This document shows, piece after piece, positions 61,600-64,000 of a stretch of DNA of 64,000 nucleotides; position 1 is the first letter of the stretch, and each line of letters opens with the position of its first letter. A model generated the notes under the pieces. It saw only the letters and a list, made by a program, of their open reading frames with translations, was not told where the DNA came from and made no database searches. Source of the stretch: Lacipirellula parvula. Its GTDB lineage: Bacteria > Planctomycetota > Planctomycetia > Pirellulales > Lacipirellulaceae. Location: NCBI RefSeq assembly GCF_009177095.1, contig NZ_AP021861.1:6306501-6370500 (forward strand). The letters are read 5' to 3'. The position numbers and the translations under genes are program-made.

Positions 61600-63339
61600 T
61601 CACGCCGCAGCCGGCGCCAAGTTGCTCCCAGTCGGCGGCTCGTTCGATCCCGCTAACACGCGGATCGCCTCCACCAGCATTAGCACTGCGAGGCTGAGAA
61701 GCACGAGCCCAATCCACGGCACCGGGTCGCTCGGCGCCTGCCAAGCCCCTTCGCTGGAGCGGAACGCCGGCACGGTCATCGTCACTAGCGCCCAGGTACT
61801 CATCACGTACATCACCACCGTCGGAATCCCAGTGACGAACCAAACCCATATGGCGCGTCGTGTCCGCCAGAGCCAAACCGTCACGCCGAGCAGCGTCAGC
61901 GCGGCGAGTAGCTGGTTGCTCGCGCCGAATAGATTCCAAAACAGCTGCCACACCGGCACCTTCGCATCCGAGGGATGTCGCAGCATGAAGAAGAGCGGCA
62001 CGCCCGCGGTGACCGCCGTGCCAAAAATCCGTCCGCCGCGGCCATGCCAGCCCGTGAGCTCTTGCAAGACGAATCGTCCCAACCGCGTGCAAACGTCGAG
62101 CGTGTCGTACACGAACGTCGTGAACGCCATCAGCGCGAAGGTGACGCCAATCGCTTTTGAAACATGCAAGACGTCGAGAAACTTGCCAATGCCGTGCGCG
62201 TAAATTTGGTTCGGCTTACCAGCCAGTTCGGGCGAGCCTTCGGCGAACATCATCACGCAACAGAGCGAGACGACGGCGACCATCCCTTCCAGCAACATCG
62301 AGCCGTAGGCGACCGGTTTGGCGTCCATTTCGTTCCGTAGCTGCTTCGACGTGGTGCCGCTGGCGATCAGCGAGTGGAACCCGGAACAGGCGCCGCACGC
62401 GATCGTGATGAACAGCAGCGGTACGAGCGAAGCGGTTCCGCCCGTTGCCGTGGCAACTTCCCAACCACGAAACGCGGGGTACTCGGTGCGAACATTGCCA
62501 AACGCCAAGCCCAACGCCCCAGCGCCGAGTGCGGCGTACAAAAAGTACCCGCCCAATTGCCCACGCGGCTGCAGTAGCAACCACACCGGCAACACGCCCG
62601 CGACTAGGCAGTAGGCCAGCAAGATGGTGCTCCACAGCTTCACCGCCGAGCCATCACTCCAGCCCGTGATCGCCGCGAGGTCAAGCGGCACGTTCGGCCC
62701 AAACACGATCGCGAGCACCACCATCGGCAAGAAGACGCAGAGCGCGAGCCATGACGGCATCCCTGCGTATCGCATCACGAGGCCCATCACGAGCGTGATG
62801 CCCAGATAAATCAGCGATGCCGACGCGATCGCTCCGCCGCCGATGCCGCCGTTCTCTGCGAGCGGCGCTCCCACAAACGACGCCGCCGTCACGCCGGTGA
62901 ACGCGACGATGATATAGACGAGCGCGATCCAGATGAACGCCAGAAACATCAGGTACGAACGTCGCGTCATGTAGAGCCGCACCACCTCTGCAATCGAAGT
63001 CGCACGGTGGCGAATCGACGCTACCAGCGACGTGATGTCTTGCACGCCGCCGACGAAGATCGAACCGATCAGAATCCACAGGAGCGCGGGCAGCCAGCCG
63101 AACATCAGCCCGGCGAGAATCGGCCCCACGATCGGCCCCGCCGCTGCAATTGCGGAGAAGTGTTGCGGCAGCAACTCCGCCGCGGAAATCGGCTCAAAGT
63201 CGACCCCGTCGCGCTGCTCCACCGCCGGCACCGGCGCCTTCGCATCGAGACGCAGCAGCTTGCCGAGCAGTCGGCCGTAAGTGACGTAAGCGATGCCCAG
63301 CACGAGCGCACTGGGGAGGACGATCCAGAGGAGATTCAT
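61600..63339 (-). CDS. cstA: Carbon starvation protein CstA-family transporter
   Basis: 579 residues from the ATG at 63339 (MNLLWIVLPSALVLGIAYVTYG); a 14-residue extension is possible. More than fifteen hydrophobic helices. CstA motifs: HFSAIAAAGPIVGPILAGLMFGWLPALLWILIGSIFVGGVQDI, GACSGFHSLIASGTTSKQL and FVYDTLDVCTRLGRF. CstA/YjiY proteins import peptides or pyruvate on nutrient limitation. This one is shorter than the roughly 700-residue E. coli protein, as are many non-enterobacterial members. No LytTR/two-component pair adjoins it. Confidence 0.94.
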   Translation of the reverse strand: MNLLWIVLPSALVLGIAYVTYGRLLGKLLRLDAKAPVPAVEQRDGVDFEPISAAELLPQHFSAIAAAGPIVGPILAGLMFGWLPALLWILIGSIFVGGVQDITSLVASIRHRATSIAEVVRLYMTRRSYLMFLAFIWIALVYIIVAFTGVTAASFVGAPLAENGGIGGGAIASASLIYLGITLVMGLVMRYAGMPSWLALCVFLPMVVLAIVFGPNVPLDLAAITGWSDGSAVKLWSTILLAYCLVAGVLPVWLLLQPRGQLGGYFLYAALGAGALGLAFGNVRTEYPAFRGWEVATATGGTASLVPLLFITIACGACSGFHSLIASGTTSKQLRNEMDAKPVAYGSMLLEGMVAVVSLCCVMMFAEGSPELAGKPNQIYAHGIGKFLDVLHVSKAIGVTFALMAFTTFVYDTLDVCTRLGRFVLQELTGWHGRGGRIFGTAVTAGVPLFFMLRHPSDAKVPVWQLFWNLFGASNQLLAALTLLGVTVWLWRTRRAIWVWFVTGIPTVVMYVMSTWALVTMTVPAFRSSEGAWQAPSDPVPWIGLVLLSLAVLMLVEAIRVLAGSNEPPTGSNLAPAAA

Positions 63340-63402
63340 GAAAGGATAAGCGTCGGCAAGAAGAGGAATCAAACGACCCAACGACGGCCTGCAGCCGTGC
63401 GG

Positions 63403-63705
63403 CTAAGTTGAAAGCCGCCGCTGCCAAGCCTCTGAGTCGCGCGAGGTATGAAAGATGGCGCAAATCGTGACTTCACGCCCATCGTACTGGTAGAACACTG
63501 CGTAGGGAAACCGCTTCACCAGAGCTCTTCGATAATCTCCGCAAGCTATCGCGAATGAGTTCGGAGCCGCAACGATACGCGAGATGCAATCGTTGACGCG
63601 AGTCATGAAGTAGATGCTGAGTCCTCGGCGTTGGCGCTCATACCAATCGCAGGCCGCTTCGAGATCGTCGTAGACGATCTCTTTGACGTACAACTCAGTG
63701 GCCAT
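63403..63705 (-). CDS. RelE/ParE-family toxin
   Basis: 100 residues. Layout of a ParE-type toxin: basic-to-acidic N-terminal helix DLEAACDWYERQRRGLSIYFMTRVNDCISRIVAAPNSF, then strands with RALVKRFPYAVFYQYDGREVTICAIFHTSRD, whose RFPYAVFY and HTSRDSE segments are typical. Its start overlaps the antitoxin gene by 11 bases. Members of the family either cleave mRNA on the ribosome or poison gyrase; the type cannot be decided here. Confidence 0.9.
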   Translation of the reverse strand: MATELYVKEIVYDDLEAACDWYERQRRGLSIYFMTRVNDCISRIVAAPNSFAIACGDYRRALVKRFPYAVFYQYDGREVTICAIFHTSRDSEAWQRRLST

Positions 63706-63904
63706 ACTTGGCCTTGAGCCGATCCACGATATCGTCCCACGTCGTTACGCGAGCATCACTCTGGCGGCGCTCAAGCTCTTGCTTCTGCCAATCAGGAACG
63801 GGAACTTCGCTCGGAGACGCGGATAAGTCGTCCCACAGGTTTCCCAGCAGCTCAAATTTTTCGGCGGAAGACAATCCCGCGATCGAAGTTAGTATGTCGT
63901 CCAT
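63695..63904 (-). CDS. Addiction-module antitoxin
   Basis: 69 residues. LSSAEKFELLGNLWDDLSASPSEVPVPDWQKQELERR matches the small unstable-antitoxin family (PF09720-like) usually paired with RelE/ParE toxins. C-terminal TTWDDIVDRLKAKYG is typical and probably neutralises the toxin. First gene of the two-gene unit, overlapping the toxin start. Confidence 0.9.
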   Translation of the reverse strand: MDDILTSIAGLSSAEKFELLGNLWDDLSASPSEVPVPDWQKQELERRQSDARVTTWDDIVDRLKAKYGH

Positions 63905-64000
63905 CTTGGCGCCTGCGGCTCAACTCACCAGCAACCCATGCTGACAATTCTACCACGCCGGATAGAAATTCGGCAAACGCCCCCTACGCCGCGGCCGCCG

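Overview
The window reads as a chromosomal segment of a GC-rich planctomycete, most likely of the Pirellula/Lacipirellula kind. This is inferred from gene content, not from a marker gene. The signs are several families typical of that phylum: a paired cytochrome-like DUF1549/DUF1553 protein and DUF1501 protein, a DUF1559 prepilin-like protein, PEP-CTERM proteins carrying dockerin-like repeats, a giant protein with an N-terminal LEPR-XLL-like sorting motif, an ECF sigma factor overlapping a Ser/Thr kinase with WD40 repeats, an ECF sigma factor coupled to a FecR-like protein, and DUF3467 and DUF6807 proteins. No rRNA, tRNA, CRISPR array or insertion sequence was seen.

Region 1 (about 0.7-14.8 kb) is an envelope export block. 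Seven plus-strand genes encode a Cys/His-rich exported protein, an exported HMA-type metal-binding protein, a Cys-containing lipoprotein, an FtsX/MacB-like permease, a long coiled-coil HlyD-type adaptor, an ABC ATPase and a second permease; a TolC-like outer membrane factor follows. Facing them is an adaptor plus HAE1-type RND pump operon on the minus strand. An HxlR regulator lies upstream of that operon. A well-formed -35/-10 promoter overlapped by a palindrome lies between the two. Together these suggest a metal or thiol-linked efflux locus in which two inner-membrane pumps may share one outer membrane channel.

Region 2 (15.3-34.3 kb) is dominated by two very large surface or secreted proteins: a 1445-residue beta-strand-rich PEP-CTERM protein with a dockerin-like pair, and a protein of about 3970 residues built from repeated pectin-lyase-fold modules, a PKD-like domain, two cohesin-like domains each followed by a dockerin-like domain, and an acidic tail. 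An XRE regulator, a DUF3467 protein, a LuxR-type regulator and a small unknown protein accompany them.

Region 3 (34.6-45.7 kb) holds two signalling modules (sigma factor plus kinase/WD40; sigma factor plus FecR-like protein), a second dockerin/PEP-CTERM protein, a DUF1559 protein and a small lipoprotein. Region 4 (45.7-63.9 kb) is metabolic and transport: an APC permease divergent from a class III aminotransferase-fold enzyme resembling phosphonate-pathway PbfA, the DUF1549/DUF1501 pair, an acyl-CoA synthetase, an AT-richer stand-alone protein kinase that looks acquired, an MFS transporter, a DUF6807 protein, two NAD(P)-dependent dehydrogenase-type proteins, an ACT-domain protein, CstA and a RelE/ParE toxin-antitoxin pair.

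Intergenic DNA carries a notable set of structured repeats: two large inverted structures built from short periodic words (13.77-14.01 kb and 51.53-51.71 kb), a heptamer array (38.58-38.75 kb) and GC-rich REP-like hairpins (38.79, 53.24 and 60.95 kb).
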